DNA from: JAAZBG01 sp964390065
GTDB taxonomy: Bacteria; Fibrobacterota; Chitinivibrionia; Chitinivibrionales; Chitinispirillaceae
Assembly: GCA_964390065.1 (NCBI GenBank)
Contig: CAYMGX010000001.1
Span: forward strand, 53,215-117,214
Reading direction: 5' to 3'
Length of the DNA stretch: 64,000 bases
Shown here: piece by piece, positions 44,695-54,774 of the stretch
Position numbering within the stretch: position 1 is the first letter of the stretch
How the letters are laid out: each line of letters starts with the position of its first letter
Translations under genes and position numbers: made by a program
The notes under the pieces: generated by a model
Seen by the model: only the letters and a program-made list of their open reading frames with translations
What the model was told of the DNA's origin: nothing
The model's database searches: none

Positions 44695-47600
44695 TATCTG
44701 TAAACCTCCTCAGTAATTGACACAACTTCAGTTTCTTTTGCTTCTGCCTTTTTAAGGCGTTCAAGTGCCTTGCGGTAATCGATCGGCATTACCTTAACAA
44801 ATTGGGGGAGCATCTCTGTCCAGTCACGGAGAATTCGTGTTGCATGTTCACTGTTGGTGTACTTGACATGATTCTCAATTTGCCTCTTGAGAAGTGCGCG
44901 ATCATTTTCATTTAGTACAGGCTCGACATCAACCATTTCCAGGTTGCACTTTGTATCAAACAGCTGATCTTCATCAAGTACAAATGCTATTCCACCACTC
45001 ATGCCTGCTGCAAAATTTATACCAGTGCGTCCGAGTACAACCACAACGCCACCGGTCATATATTCACAACCATGATCCCCGACACCCTCAACAACAGCTG
45101 TCGCGCCGCTGTTACGTACGGCGAAACGTTCACCGGCCATTCCGTTGATGTAAATCTCACCGCTTGTGGCACCGAATAAGTTTACATTACCGGTAATAAT
45201 ATTGTTATGAGGCCGGAATGTAGACTTGTGATGCGGATAGACGATCATCCTGCCACCCGACAATCCTTTGCCGAAATAGTCATTTGCATCACCTTCAAGT
45301 TCGAAAGTAATACCCGGAGCAAGGAATGCACCAAAACTCTGGCCTGCTGATCCTGTGAATTTACATTTAATAGTATCTGCCGGAAGACCTTTACCACCAT
45401 ATTTCTTTGATACCTCTGATGACAGTGTCGATCCTACTGTACGATTACAGTTTTTAATCGGCATTTCAATCTGAACAGGTACCTTATTGTCAATAGCATT
45501 TTTTGCTTTTTCAACAAGCTTGTCATCGATAGATAATGAGAAATCATGTTCCTGCTTTGATGTACAGCGCAGGGAACCGCCTTCCGGCACAACCGGTGCT
45601 GCAAGAACTTTTGAAAAGTCAAGTCCGTTTGCCTTCCAGTGATCGATTACGTCGTTGACATTCAGAACGTCAACACGTCCAACCATTTCATCGATGGTAC
45701 GGAAACCAAGGTTAGCCATAATCTCCCGTGTATCCTGAGCAACAAATTTCATAAAATTCATAAGATGTTCAGGTTTGCCGTCGAATTTGGCTCTGAGTTT
45801 CGGATCCTGTGTCGCAACACCGACAGGGCATGTGTTCACATGACACTTGCGCATCATAAGGCATCCGAGCGATACCAGTGATGCTGTTCCGAAGCCGTAT
45901 TCTTCAGCACCAAGCAGCGCTGCGATAACAATGTCGCGTCCGGTTCTCATCTGTCCATCAACCTGAACCCTGATTCTGTCACGAAGTCTGTTCATGACCA
46001 GTGTCTGCTGTGTTTCTGCAAGACCGATTTCCCATGGAATACCGGCATGCTTGATTGATGAAATCGGAGAGTTTCCGGTACCACCATCATGACCGCTGAT
46101 AAGTACCATATCGGCTTTACCTTTTGCGACACCGGCAGCAACTGTTCCAACACCGACTTCTGCAACCAGCTTGACAGAAATACGTGCCTGAGGATTTGCA
46201 TTTTTCAGATCGAAAATAAGCTGCGCAAGGTCTTCAATAGAATAGATATCATGATGCGGGGGAGGGGAGATAAGCGTTACACCAGGTGTCGAATGACGCA
46301 CCTTTGCAATAACGTCATCAACCTTGAGCCCGGCAAGCTGTCCGCCTTCACCGGGCTTTGCACCCTGTGCCATTTTAATCTGAAGTTCACGTGAATTTAC
46401 AAGATAGTTACTGGTAACACCGAAACGTCCGGATGCAACCTGCTTGATCATACTCTTTCTTGAATCGCCATTTGGCAGCAGATTATAACGCTCTTCATCC
46501 TCGCCGCCTTCACCACTGTTGCTTGCTGCACCAAGGCGGTTCATGGCAATCGCAATACTCTCGTGTGCTTCTTTACTGATAGAACCGAATGACATAGCAG
46601 AGCTTACAAAACGTTTTACAATTGATTCTACCGGTTCGACTTCATCAAGCGGTATTGCATCACGTTTCCTGAAAGAGAAAAGCCCGCGAAGCGTACAGAG
46701 GTTTTTACTTGTATCATTAATATGATTTGCATACAATTTGTAAGCATCATAATTGGTTTCACGAACAGCCTTATGGATATTGGTAATTGCTTCTGCGCTG
46801 TAAAGGTGTTTTTCAGAAAATTTTCTGAGATGCACATTACCGCCGGAATCAAGCGATTCAAGGCCGATGTCGTCTTTTGAAAAGGCTGCCTTGTGACGCA
46901 TAAGTGTCTCTTTTGCTACAATATCAATTCCGATACCGCCAATACGGGATGATGTTCCCGGGAAATACTTATCAACAAACGTTTCGTTAAGTCCGACAGC
47001 TTCGAAAATCTGCGCACCACGATAACTGCGTATTGTCGAAATACCCATCTTGGACATTACCTTGAGAAGACCTTTCTTAATTGCTGTAATGTACTGTTCA
47101 AACAGTGTTTCAAGTCTTCCGGTAAGTCTTCCAAGTTTTTTCTGCTCAGCAATAATTTCAAATGCAAGATATGGGTTAATAGCGCTTGCACCAAATCCGA
47201 TAAGTGTTGCAAAATGCATAACATCACGTGCTTCACCGGTTTCGATAATAAGTCCGGTCATTTGACGTTTCTGCGTTTTAATAAGGTGGTGATGCACTGC
47301 TGCAGTTGCAAGAAGTGCCGGAATGGGTGCATTTGATTCATCAACACCACGGTCGGAGAGAATGATGAGCGTATGGCCTTCATCAACCTTTGTTTCTGCA
47401 AGTTTACAAAGAGAATCAATCGCCTTCTCAAGCCCGCTTTCACCTTCTGATACATTAAAGAGCATTGGAAGTACACATGAACGGTATCCTTCAATGTCAA
47501 CGTTGTGCAGTTTCGCCATATCATCATTTGACAAAACAGGATGAGGCAGTTTCAGCTGATGGCAATGAAGAGGCGTTTCGTCAAGCAAGTTACCTTCGCG

Positions 47601-49220
47601 CCCGATGAAACTCATAAGCGACATAACGAGGTTTTCACGATATGGGTCGATCGGCGGGTTGGTTACCTGTGCAAAGAGCTGCTTGAAATAGTTATAGAGC
47701 AATTGGGAACGATCGGAAAGTGCAGCAAGTGCTGCATCATTTCCCATTGAGTTAACCGCTTCCTGGCCGGATTCTGCCATGCCGAGAAGTTGAATTTTGA
47801 TATCCTCAAGAGTATATCCGAAAATCCACTCACGATGATGAAGTGTATCGCGGTCAAACTCAACCGGACCAGGTACCTCGAAAAGGCCCTTAAGTTCAAT
47901 CTTGTTCTGTTCAAGCCATCTACGGTATGGTTTACGGCGTGATATATTTGATTTAATTTCGTTGTCGTAAACAATCCTGTTTTTTGATGTGTCAACGAGG
48001 AACATTTTTCCCGGGGCAAGACGGCCTTTTTGAAGCACATCTTCAGGTGCAATGTCAAGAACACCAACTTCACTGGCAACAACGACTTTACCGCTTTTGG
48101 TAATAACATAGCGGCCTGGACGTAGTCCGTTTCTGTCAAGTGTGGCGCCAATCCTGATACCATCGGTGAATCCGATCGCCGCAGGTCCATCCCATGGTTC
48201 CATAATTGATGCATGGTATTCATAGAATGCACGCTTATCTTCAGAGATATGGTATTTAGCACCGAAAGCTTCCGGTACCATCATCATCATGGCATGTTCA
48301 ATAGAACGACCGGTACGTGCGAGAAGTTCAAATGCATTATCGAAAATTCCGGAGTCACTCATATTCAGTTCAACTACAGGCAGAAGCTTCCTGATATCGT
48401 CACCGTACAGTGGTGAACTCAATGCACGTTCACGGGCGATCATCTTGTTAATATTGCCACGAAGCGTATTGATCTCACCATTATGTGCTATGCAGCGGAA
48501 TGGATGTGCAAGCGGCCATGATGGAAACGTGTTGGTAGAGTAGCGTTGATGAACAAGAGAGAGAGCACTTTTAAAGTCCGGATCGCTTAGGTCCGGATAA
48601 AAATATTCAAACTGAGGCGCCACGAACATACCTTTATAGGTAATGGTTCTGCATGAAAATGATGGAATATAGAAATCATCAATAGTGAATCCCTGATTTT
48701 TTGCCTCATTTTCAATGACTTTTCTTGTAATATAGAGCTTCCGCTCGAGAACTTCACCTTCTAACGTATCAAAAGAAACAAAAACCTGTCCCATATATGG
48801 CATAATATTACGAGCCATATCGCCAAGACAATCGGGTCTCGCAGGAACATCACGCCAGCCGATAATTATTCCACCCTCAGCTTTTACTGACGTTTCAATG
48901 ATTTTATGGATTATTTCTCTTTTCGCAGGATCCATTGGAAGAAACAGTTTGGCAACGCCATAGGTATCTTCCTGCGGAAGATTGAAACCAAGTTTTTTAC
49001 TCTCTTTTACGAAAAAATCGTGTGGAATCTGTAACAGCATCCCGGCTCCATCACCGGTTTTGGAATCGCCGCCAACAGCACCTCTATGTGCAAGATTTTT
49101 AAGAATCGTAATACCATCAATGACGATCTGATGAGATCGTTCTCCATTGACATTGACTACAAAGCCGACACCACAGCTGTCGTGCTCATAAAATGGATCG
49201 TACAGGCCCTGCTTTTTCAT
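44694..49220 (-). CDS. gltB: Glutamate synthase large subunit
   Basis: Alpha subunit of NADPH-dependent glutamate synthase, 1508 residues, the usual length. The glutaminase nucleophile is Cys16 in HDSCGVGFV; the residues before it would be removed as a propeptide. The Ntn-hydrolase domain is followed by the central domain and the FMN-binding synthase domain (about 820-1200, GAKPGEGGQL, VLISGHDGGTG). A 3Fe-4S cysteine set (CLMMRKCHVNTCPVGVA) follows, with the C-terminal beta-helix at the end. It works with gltD in ammonia assimilation. No regulator adjoins it. Confidence 0.96.
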   Translation of the reverse strand: MKKQGLYDPFYEHDSCGVGFVVNVNGERSHQIVIDGITILKNLAHRGAVGGDSKTGDGAGMLLQIPHDFFVKESKKLGFNLPQEDTYGVAKLFLPMDPAKREIIHKIIETSVKAEGGIIIGWRDVPARPDCLGDMARNIMPYMGQVFVSFDTLEGEVLERKLYITRKVIENEAKNQGFTIDDFYIPSFSCRTITYKGMFVAPQFEYFYPDLSDPDFKSALSLVHQRYSTNTFPSWPLAHPFRCIAHNGEINTLRGNINKMIARERALSSPLYGDDIRKLLPVVELNMSDSGIFDNAFELLARTGRSIEHAMMMMVPEAFGAKYHISEDKRAFYEYHASIMEPWDGPAAIGFTDGIRIGATLDRNGLRPGRYVITKSGKVVVASEVGVLDIAPEDVLQKGRLAPGKMFLVDTSKNRIVYDNEIKSNISRRKPYRRWLEQNKIELKGLFEVPGPVEFDRDTLHHREWIFGYTLEDIKIQLLGMAESGQEAVNSMGNDAALAALSDRSQLLYNYFKQLFAQVTNPPIDPYRENLVMSLMSFIGREGNLLDETPLHCHQLKLPHPVLSNDDMAKLHNVDIEGYRSCVLPMLFNVSEGESGLEKAIDSLCKLAETKVDEGHTLIILSDRGVDESNAPIPALLATAAVHHHLIKTQKRQMTGLIIETGEARDVMHFATLIGFGASAINPYLAFEIIAEQKKLGRLTGRLETLFEQYITAIKKGLLKVMSKMGISTIRSYRGAQIFEAVGLNETFVDKYFPGTSSRIGGIGIDIVAKETLMRHKAAFSKDDIGLESLDSGGNVHLRKFSEKHLYSAEAITNIHKAVRETNYDAYKLYANHINDTSKNLCTLRGLFSFRKRDAIPLDEVEPVESIVKRFVSSAMSFGSISKEAHESIAIAMNRLGAASNSGEGGEDEERYNLLPNGDSRKSMIKQVASGRFGVTSNYLVNSRELQIKMAQGAKPGEGGQLAGLKVDDVIAKVRHSTPGVTLISPPPHHDIYSIEDLAQLIFDLKNANPQARISVKLVAEVGVGTVAAGVAKGKADMVLISGHDGGTGNSPISSIKHAGIPWEIGLAETQQTLVMNRLRDRIRVQVDGQMRTGRDIVIAALLGAEEYGFGTASLVSLGCLMMRKCHVNTCPVGVATQDPKLRAKFDGKPEHLMNFMKFVAQDTREIMANLGFRTIDEMVGRVDVLNVNDVIDHWKANGLDFSKVLAAPVVPEGGSLRCTSKQEHDFSLSIDDKLVEKAKNAIDNKVPVQIEMPIKNCNRTVGSTLSSEVSKKYGGKGLPADTIKCKFTGSAGQSFGAFLAPGITFELEGDANDYFGKGLSGGRMIVYPHHKSTFRPHNNIITGNVNLFGATSGEIYINGMAGERFAVRNSGATAVVEGVGDHGCEYMTGGVVVVLGRTGINFAAGMSGGIAFVLDEDQLFDTKCNLEMVDVEPVLNENDRALLKRQIENHVKYTNSEHATRILRDWTEMLPQFVKVMPIDYRKALERLKKAEAKETEVVSITEEVYR

Positions 49221-49490
49221 TCTCGTTAGTACCTCGGTCTCATTTTCTGGTTAATTGTATTGAGTAACATTTGTTTATTCTTTTTAAAACTGAACGACTA
49301 TTGACAAAACCGTGAGTTTCATCTGTTTCATATTTATAGGATGTTTACACCTATTTAAGTTTATTTACATTGTGATTACTACTATTTTGATAGAGCACAG
49401 AATTTAAGAAATAATAAACTGTCAGTTTCTTTCTGCAATTCAATTGTGCATAACCTTCACATTCAGTATCTACAACCGGCAACATATATT

Positions 49491-49961
49491 CTATTTCTTT
49501 TTAATTACTTTCCTGGAAATGATTGCAGATCCGGATGCTGTAAGTACATATTCACCGCATTGTGTTGATGCTTTTACTTTGATATTTTTGTTAAAAGGAA
49601 GATTGATCAGATTGATAACAGCCTTACCATCCTGATCGGTTGAAAAACAGCTTTTATCATCAGATGCGCTCTCTCCTGTCAATACAGGACAATTAAACGT
49701 GCCGGCATTTGTGGCTACATCGATTTGGTTACCGGTAACCGGTATTCCATCATGGTTAAGTATTGTTACAGTAATTTCGGCCATTGCTGCAGGATCTGAG
49801 GGGTGTGGTTTTATAGGGGTAATTTTAAGGGAAAGACTACAGGATTCGATGATTGATTCTTCAGATGAAATGCTTCCCATCGATTGGGAAAAAATTGACT
49901 GTGCGAAACAAAAATGTATACATAATGCTAAAAATAAAATGTAAAATCTCAGTTGATACAT
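49491..49961 (-). CDS. Secreted Ig-like (Big-1 type) domain protein
   Basis: A 156-residue protein. ATG 49961, with AAAGGA upstream, starts a signal peptide (LRFYILFLALCIHFCFA). A single Ig-like fold follows at about 45-150: AEITVTILNHDGIPVTGNQI, then TNAGTF, a T..DG.A turn (STDQDGKAVINL) and VKASTQCGEYVLTASG. This matches the Big_1/invasin-like pattern. Three cysteines could form disulfides. It is a surface or periplasmic protein of unknown function and is not obviously co-transcribed with the beta-helix gene upstream. Confidence 0.65.
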   Translation of the reverse strand: MYQLRFYILFLALCIHFCFAQSIFSQSMGSISSEESIIESCSLSLKITPIKPHPSDPAAMAEITVTILNHDGIPVTGNQIDVATNAGTFNCPVLTGESASDDKSCFSTDQDGKAVINLINLPFNKNIKVKASTQCGEYVLTASGSAIISRKVIKKK

Positions 49962-50165
49962 ATTTGTTTTGTCCTTTCGCATTTTTTACTAAAAACGAGC
50001 AAAACATGCTTAATATACCCTTTTTGGTACGTATCGTCAATGAAAAGTAATGAAAGTTATTCAAAAAAATGTGACAGCAAAGAATTAGGGAATAGGCGGT
50101 TGCAGCATAAGAATCAGGTTCAAATTTGGAAGTGTCAATATCAAGGGATTCGATCAATTCGAAAA

Positions 50166-51140
50166 TCAAAAAGTAAATGAAACTGTGAACAATAAAAGCC
50201 CCAGTCCTCCGACTCCCTCATAAATACCAAGTTTTAAACGCTCATCTTTGTATTTTTGATTCAATCTGCTCCAGTCACCTGATGTATAGGTGAGCAGGTT
50301 ATGATCGTTGATTTTACTCATTTCGTCCATCTGGTCAGCAGCTTTTACATAGCGCCGGTATTGAATGATTCCTGCACTAATACCACCAAGTGCAAGGACA
50401 AGACCGGAGTATCGCATTATGCTCTTCAATGTGTTTTTATTCATAAAAGGCTTTTGTAATTGCAGTGATGGTGAGATAGTATCTTTTATTGATGGTGTTG
50501 AAAGTGTTATATCAGTTGCAGAGGCGTTGTATGAAAATGCATCTGAACTTATTTCTAATGACTCTGTCTTTACAGATAGATTGGTTTTACCGTTTTGAAG
50601 AAAGAATGAATTGATGATTTTAATATGTTCTGTTTGTGAACGGATACCGTAAACACTGAATTGTATAATAGCGTTATCAAAGGTCGTTCCGATAGCATTT
50701 TCGTATATATCAATGCCATTCCAGTCGTAAGGGGCGGCATTTACACCTGCGACCTGTAAATAATAAGGGTCGTTTCGGGATGTAAACACTACCGGCTGCT
50801 CTTTTAATCCCTTTACATAAAGGGTACCCTGAATATGAAGCCCTGTAAAATTACTGAATAGGAATACAACACCACTTTCTATTGTCACAGTTGTTCCCGG
50901 TGCAACAAATATATCTGCTTCAACAAGGTAGGGTGATTTGTCAATAGTTACTACATCAGGAAGATTTCCGCTTAGTGCGGTAAAATGATAGGCTGAGGAT
51001 TGCTCTGTTGATCTGGACAATGTATCCATTGAAAAAACTACATTGATACTGAGTAAACAAATGATAAAGATATACCGGAATGAACGAGACCCTGAATCAA
51101 TAATTCCGGTAATACAATCAGAATCAGTTGTTTGCAACAT
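50166..51140 (-). CDS. Exported beta-helix-like membrane protein paired with a kinase
   Basis: About 324 residues. The start at 51140 lies inside the end of the upstream kinase gene (17-base overlap) with AAGG upstream. An N-terminal hydrophobic segment (FRYIFIICLLSINVVFS) is followed by a region reading like a right-handed beta-helix (about 70-215: PYLVEADIFVAPGTTVTIES, LHIQGTLYVKGLKEQPVVF, WNGIDIYENA, as in parallel-beta-helix repeat proteins). A C-terminal hydrophobic helix (about 245-262), a charged spacer and a final hydrophobic end follow. The overlap points to a shared function with the kinase. Enzyme activity is not evident. Confidence 0.65.
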   Translation of the reverse strand: MLQTTDSDCITGIIDSGSRSFRYIFIICLLSINVVFSMDTLSRSTEQSSAYHFTALSGNLPDVVTIDKSPYLVEADIFVAPGTTVTIESGVVFLFSNFTGLHIQGTLYVKGLKEQPVVFTSRNDPYYLQVAGVNAAPYDWNGIDIYENAIGTTFDNAIIQFSVYGIRSQTEHIKIINSFFLQNGKTNLSVKTESLEISSDAFSYNASATDITLSTPSIKDTISPSLQLQKPFMNKNTLKSIMRYSGLVLALGGISAGIIQYRRYVKAADQMDEMSKINDHNLLTYTSGDWSRLNQKYKDERLKLGIYEGVGGLGLLLFTVSFTF

Positions 51141-52902
51141 TTTGTAAGACCTTATTAATCCGCCTGATTTCTGAATCCGCATAAATGTACTGAGGATTGG
51201 ATGGCATATTTTTCAGAAAATACTTTACATCAAACCATGCTTCCATTGCCCTGTCGCCATCTTCGCGGGAACCTGAAATGTCAAATGCTGCGGTAAGGCA
51301 TCGTGCTTTTATTGACATGTAGAGCGTGCGATGCTGATCAGTAGTAAGGCGTCTACTCTGTAATTTAAATCCCTTTTCCGTAGATAACAACGCGTCCTGC
51401 CATCTCCCGATACCACACAAATACTGAGCCTTCAGAAAGTAGTACTCACCATCTTCAATCTGGTGCGAACTTAAAAGAGACGATGCTTTATCCCGATCGT
51501 TTTTACCAAGAGCGGCCGAGATCTGCTGCAAAATTGCCTCGTCAGTAAGATTTTGTCTGGGTTGAGCAGTTGGTACCTGTTTTTCTAAAGGCGGTTCCTT
51601 ACCCGCGTTTCTGACACTCTCTCTTCTATACTTCCTGTGAACCGGTATATTCGGCTTGCTGCTGTCGACAGCTGGAAGTATGTTGAAGGTTGATTCTGAA
51701 AAGCCTGAATCTGCCGGTATCTCAGGCGAAGTCGTATTTGTCAATGATTCAGAGTCTGTAGCCGGGACATTGCCGGTAAGGCTGGTTGATGTATCGCTGG
51801 TACGATTAAAAAGAGATTGGCGTATGTTTGTTAAATCATATCCTTTAATAATTAAAATTCCACCTGCAATAAGTGCTGCAACAATAACAGCTGAAACCAT
51901 TCCAAGTATAATTGGTACCTTATTAATATGGACTTTGCGTTTTGGATCAGCAAAAAAATGGTTGATCACCCTTTCCGGTGATTCTTTTGTCATCTTATAA
52001 AATGCTTTTTCAATATCAACAAGCAATTCCTGTGCGGTAGCATAGCGTGCATCCCGATCCGGTGCCATACACTTTTTTACTATTTTCTTAATTGCCGGAT
52101 TGATATCTCTGCAGATTTCATGAAACGGTGTGTAATTATCGTTGAGCCGTTTGTGAACGATCTCCTCAAGCGTTTTTCCAAAAAACGCCTTGGTTCCACT
52201 GAACATCTCGTACATTACAACTCCAAGAGAGTAAATATCTGTTCGCTGATCAACCTGAACTGCATGAAGCTGTTCGGGAGAAGAATAATGGATTGAACCA
52301 TTTACTTTATCTGTTTCAAGATGCAGCGTCTCATCTGTGGGAGTTGCAAGGCCAAAATCAGTCAGTTTTACAATACCTCTGCGGGTAATCATGATGTTTG
52401 CTGGTTTGATATCGCAGTGAACAATGCCTTTTCTCTGAACTCCGTAGAGCATATAATTCTGACGGTGGGCATAGGTTAGTGCCCTGCATATAAGAATGCA
52501 TATCGCAGTTGCCACTTCAACAGGAAGTGCACCGGTTTCTGCAAGTATCTCCTTAAGGCAGTATCCGTTGATTTTCTCCATTTCAATATATGGAAGCCCA
52601 TTCCATTCACCAACATTATGAATCTCAACAATGTTTGGATGATGAAGTTTGGCGGTTATTTTGATTTCTGTTTCGAACCGTTCAAGAGATTTATCGGATA
52701 TATCAGGATGCCAGAGTTTTACAGCTCGTTTAATTTCAAGCTTGGGATTCCATATCTCATAAACAGTAGCAAATCCACCTTTTCCGAGAATAGCGGTAAC
52801 CTTCCCTGAACCAAGAATCGTATCAGTATCAACAGTTCTGGCCTGGGCTACTCTAAGTCTTTTATTTTCTGTCGGTCTTTTAATATCCATAGTTGTCTGC
52901 AT
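51124..52902 (-). CDS. Membrane-spanning Ser/Thr kinase with HCD catalytic loop
   Basis: A Hanks-type kinase of 592 residues. The glycine loop is LGKGGFATVY (39-48), the catalytic Lys is Lys62, and DFG is at 182-184. The catalytic loop reads HCDIKPANIM (162-171): the usual Arg before the catalytic Asp is Cys163, making it a non-RD kinase that needs no activation-loop phosphorylation. The catalytic Asp164, Lys166 and Asn169 remain, so it is probably active. A membrane helix (about 330-352, IILGMVSAVIVAALIAGGILII) separates it from a Ser/Thr-rich linker and a TPR-like extracytoplasmic part (about 455-590). The start is ATG 52902 or 52890. Confidence 0.88.
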   Translation of the reverse strand: MQTTMDIKRPTENKRLRVAQARTVDTDTILGSGKVTAILGKGGFATVYEIWNPKLEIKRAVKLWHPDISDKSLERFETEIKITAKLHHPNIVEIHNVGEWNGLPYIEMEKINGYCLKEILAETGALPVEVATAICILICRALTYAHRQNYMLYGVQRKGIVHCDIKPANIMITRRGIVKLTDFGLATPTDETLHLETDKVNGSIHYSSPEQLHAVQVDQRTDIYSLGVVMYEMFSGTKAFFGKTLEEIVHKRLNDNYTPFHEICRDINPAIKKIVKKCMAPDRDARYATAQELLVDIEKAFYKMTKESPERVINHFFADPKRKVHINKVPIILGMVSAVIVAALIAGGILIIKGYDLTNIRQSLFNRTSDTSTSLTGNVPATDSESLTNTTSPEIPADSGFSESTFNILPAVDSSKPNIPVHRKYRRESVRNAGKEPPLEKQVPTAQPRQNLTDEAILQQISAALGKNDRDKASSLLSSHQIEDGEYYFLKAQYLCGIGRWQDALLSTEKGFKLQSRRLTTDQHRTLYMSIKARCLTAAFDISGSREDGDRAMEAWFDVKYFLKNMPSNPQYIYADSEIRRINKVLQNVANN

Positions 52903-53356
52903 TGTACTAATTAATATATGTGTAAAATGAAAAAAATGAGAGATCTATATCAATTTCTTAGAACGCTGTCCGGAGTTTAAAATAGTTTTTCCAATACTCT
53001 TTTCAAAATCAAATAGGCACTATATAGTGCAATCTGTTAAAAATACTATTTGAAAGATCAATAACTTAATCCCTGAGTGCAACAATTCACGCAGGCCATC
53101 ATAAAGCAGTGAACGATTAACGCAGTAATGGTTATTATAAACCAGATCGGATCAAAAATACTGGTACTAAATAAAACAGTACTCGACCGTACTATTTTAT
53201 GATGGTTAAAATACCTTTTGAATTGGTGTGAATAAAGAGAAATAGTGCAAAACAACTGATGGTTTTGCAATTATAACTGAGAAATGTTATTTTCTCTTAA
53301 ACCTGAAACAATCGGGTATTTACTCTTTGCTGGTATTAACGAAAGTGATTCCGTTT
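52903..53356. other. Intergenic region, nothing recognised
   Basis: About 450 AT-rich bases between divergent genes. Open frames inside have poor start contexts. No RNA gene or strong hairpin is visible. Confidence 0.5.
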
Positions 53357-53575
53357 ATGAAAAAGAAGTCAGGGATATTTGGGATAGTTGTAAAAGTGTC
53401 AGCTTTAGCTGCAGGAGCATTGCTACTTTTCAAAAATAAAAATAAGCTATCTGAAGTATTTAAAAATCGAAATGTTGTTGTCGCAATGCTCTATGGTATT
53501 GTGTTATCGGGTATTGCGGTTGTTTACAGGCTTATTATGGCCCTTAACTGGATTATCCAGCAGGCGGCCAAATAG
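53357..53575 (+). CDS. Small two-helix membrane protein
   Basis: About 72 residues, not recognised. It has a basic start (MKKKSG), then a helix (IFGIVVKVSALAAGALLLF), a basic loop rich in Lys and Asn, and a second helix (VVVAMLYGIVLSGIAVVYRLI). Both frame and hydrophobicity look real, but no clear ribosome site precedes the ATG, and a longer start at 53327 is possible. It could be a small membrane stabiliser or regulator. Confidence 0.45.
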   Translation: MKKKSGIFGIVVKVSALAAGALLLFKNKNKLSEVFKNRNVVVAMLYGIVLSGIAVVYRLIMALNWIIQQAAK

Positions 53576-53709
53576 TTACTTGCTTATCGTTACATAAGCT
53601 ACTTACGTTACAGATGTACCGTAAAACGTAAATGGACAGGGTTTGCTGGTTTGCACTGATTAGTACGTTATTGACTCATTACTTTGATTTTATAGAGTTT
53701 TACCAGTTT

Positions 53710-54639
53710 CTAATCAGAGGCAATAAAATTCACTATGATTCCGTTAAGTATCTGCGTGGCGGTTGTTCCCGGCGAGTGTCCGCTGTTTTTTAATTCAATA
53801 AATTTACAATCGGGTAATTCTTTTCTGACAGTTTCAACCATCCTGGGAGTTATTTCTTTATCGTTTTCACCCCTTAAAAGAAGAATCTTTTTAATCAATA
53901 CACCAGTTTCTTTTGTTTCATCATGGTAATCACCAAACGCATTGCTTCTAAATAGTGATAGCAGCGATCTGTCTGTACCAACGCATTTAAACTGATTTCT
54001 GAATGTTGTTGCACAAGGTGCTTCATTGGCTTCGGGCAACATCTCCAATGCCCGCTCGATCAATTTTCTCTTTATCAGGAGTTTGTATGCCGCTGTTCCA
54101 AAAAGTTTATTACGCAGTATTTTGAATGGCCCCGAAAGTGGTGAATCTGATCCGATTGCATTAAGCGCTGGTGATATTAAGAGCAGTGATTTAACTCTCG
54201 ATGGATATTTGCTGGCAAATGTAACGCTAATTGCACCTCCGAAACTTGGACCGATTATATCAACAGGATCGGTAATGTTTAAACTGTCAAGCAGTTCCTT
54301 TAGTTGACGACAGAAGAGTTCGCGGTCATGTATTTTCGGCGGTCTTGACGAAAAGCCTCTGCCATATTGATCATACCGTAATACTCTGAATCCCGCATTG
54401 TGAAGCGTATCCATTTGAGGCTCCCAGATACACAGTGGTATAGTGCCACCATGGAGCAGGACTACTGTATGTTCTGCATCATTTGGGCCGGTAAGTTCAT
54501 AATTTGTTATACCATCAGATAATGTTACGTATGAAATACCGCCTGATGTCCGGTAGTTTTCATAGCTGATAGTTTCCCGTGCACATAATGAGTGTGTCAT
54601 ATACATCCAGAATAGTAACAATATGTGTGTTTTTTTCAT
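53710..54639 (-). CDS. Secreted alpha/beta hydrolase
   Basis: A 309-residue alpha/beta-hydrolase-fold protein with a signal peptide (ILLLFWMYMTHSLCA). The oxyanion strand is VVLLHGG near residue 60, the nucleophile Ser lies in IIGPSFGGAI (about 141-150), the acid in LRGENDKEI and the catalytic His in NSGHSPG near the end, so the triad is complete. YDQYGRGFS is the conserved alpha/beta loop. It resembles serine esterases or lipases acting on small esters. It stands alone between two divergent or intergenic regions. Confidence 0.82.
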   Translation of the reverse strand: MKKTHILLLFWMYMTHSLCARETISYENYRTSGGISYVTLSDGITNYELTGPNDAEHTVVLLHGGTIPLCIWEPQMDTLHNAGFRVLRYDQYGRGFSSRPPKIHDRELFCRQLKELLDSLNITDPVDIIGPSFGGAISVTFASKYPSRVKSLLLISPALNAIGSDSPLSGPFKILRNKLFGTAAYKLLIKRKLIERALEMLPEANEAPCATTFRNQFKCVGTDRSLLSLFRSNAFGDYHDETKETGVLIKKILLLRGENDKEITPRMVETVRKELPDCKFIELKNSGHSPGTTATQILNGIIVNFIASD

Positions 54640-54774
54640 AATAGGTTATTGATTTTACATGTTTCATTCGAATAAATAAACGGTTATCAAGTCTGACCCA
54701 CAATAACAACAGAATTATTTATCTTTAGTGGTTCAAGTGATACTTCCAGGGTGGTACAGTGGAAAGTCAGTTGA

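Noticed and set aside
47663..48262. Long open frames antisense or out of frame within gltB
   Set aside because: They lie wholly inside gltB, which is intact and strongly conserved; no independent start signals.
49301..49340. TTGACA followed by an AT-rich stretch on the rightward strand
   Set aside because: No supported rightward gene lies downstream; the spacing to a -10 is poor.
49444..49635. Rightward 63-codon frame over the end of the Ig-like gene
   Set aside because: It overlaps the better supported leftward secreted protein and lacks a ribosome site.
53058..53270. 70-codon leftward frame between kinase and small membrane protein
   Set aside because: No ribosome site; composition like surrounding non-coding DNA.
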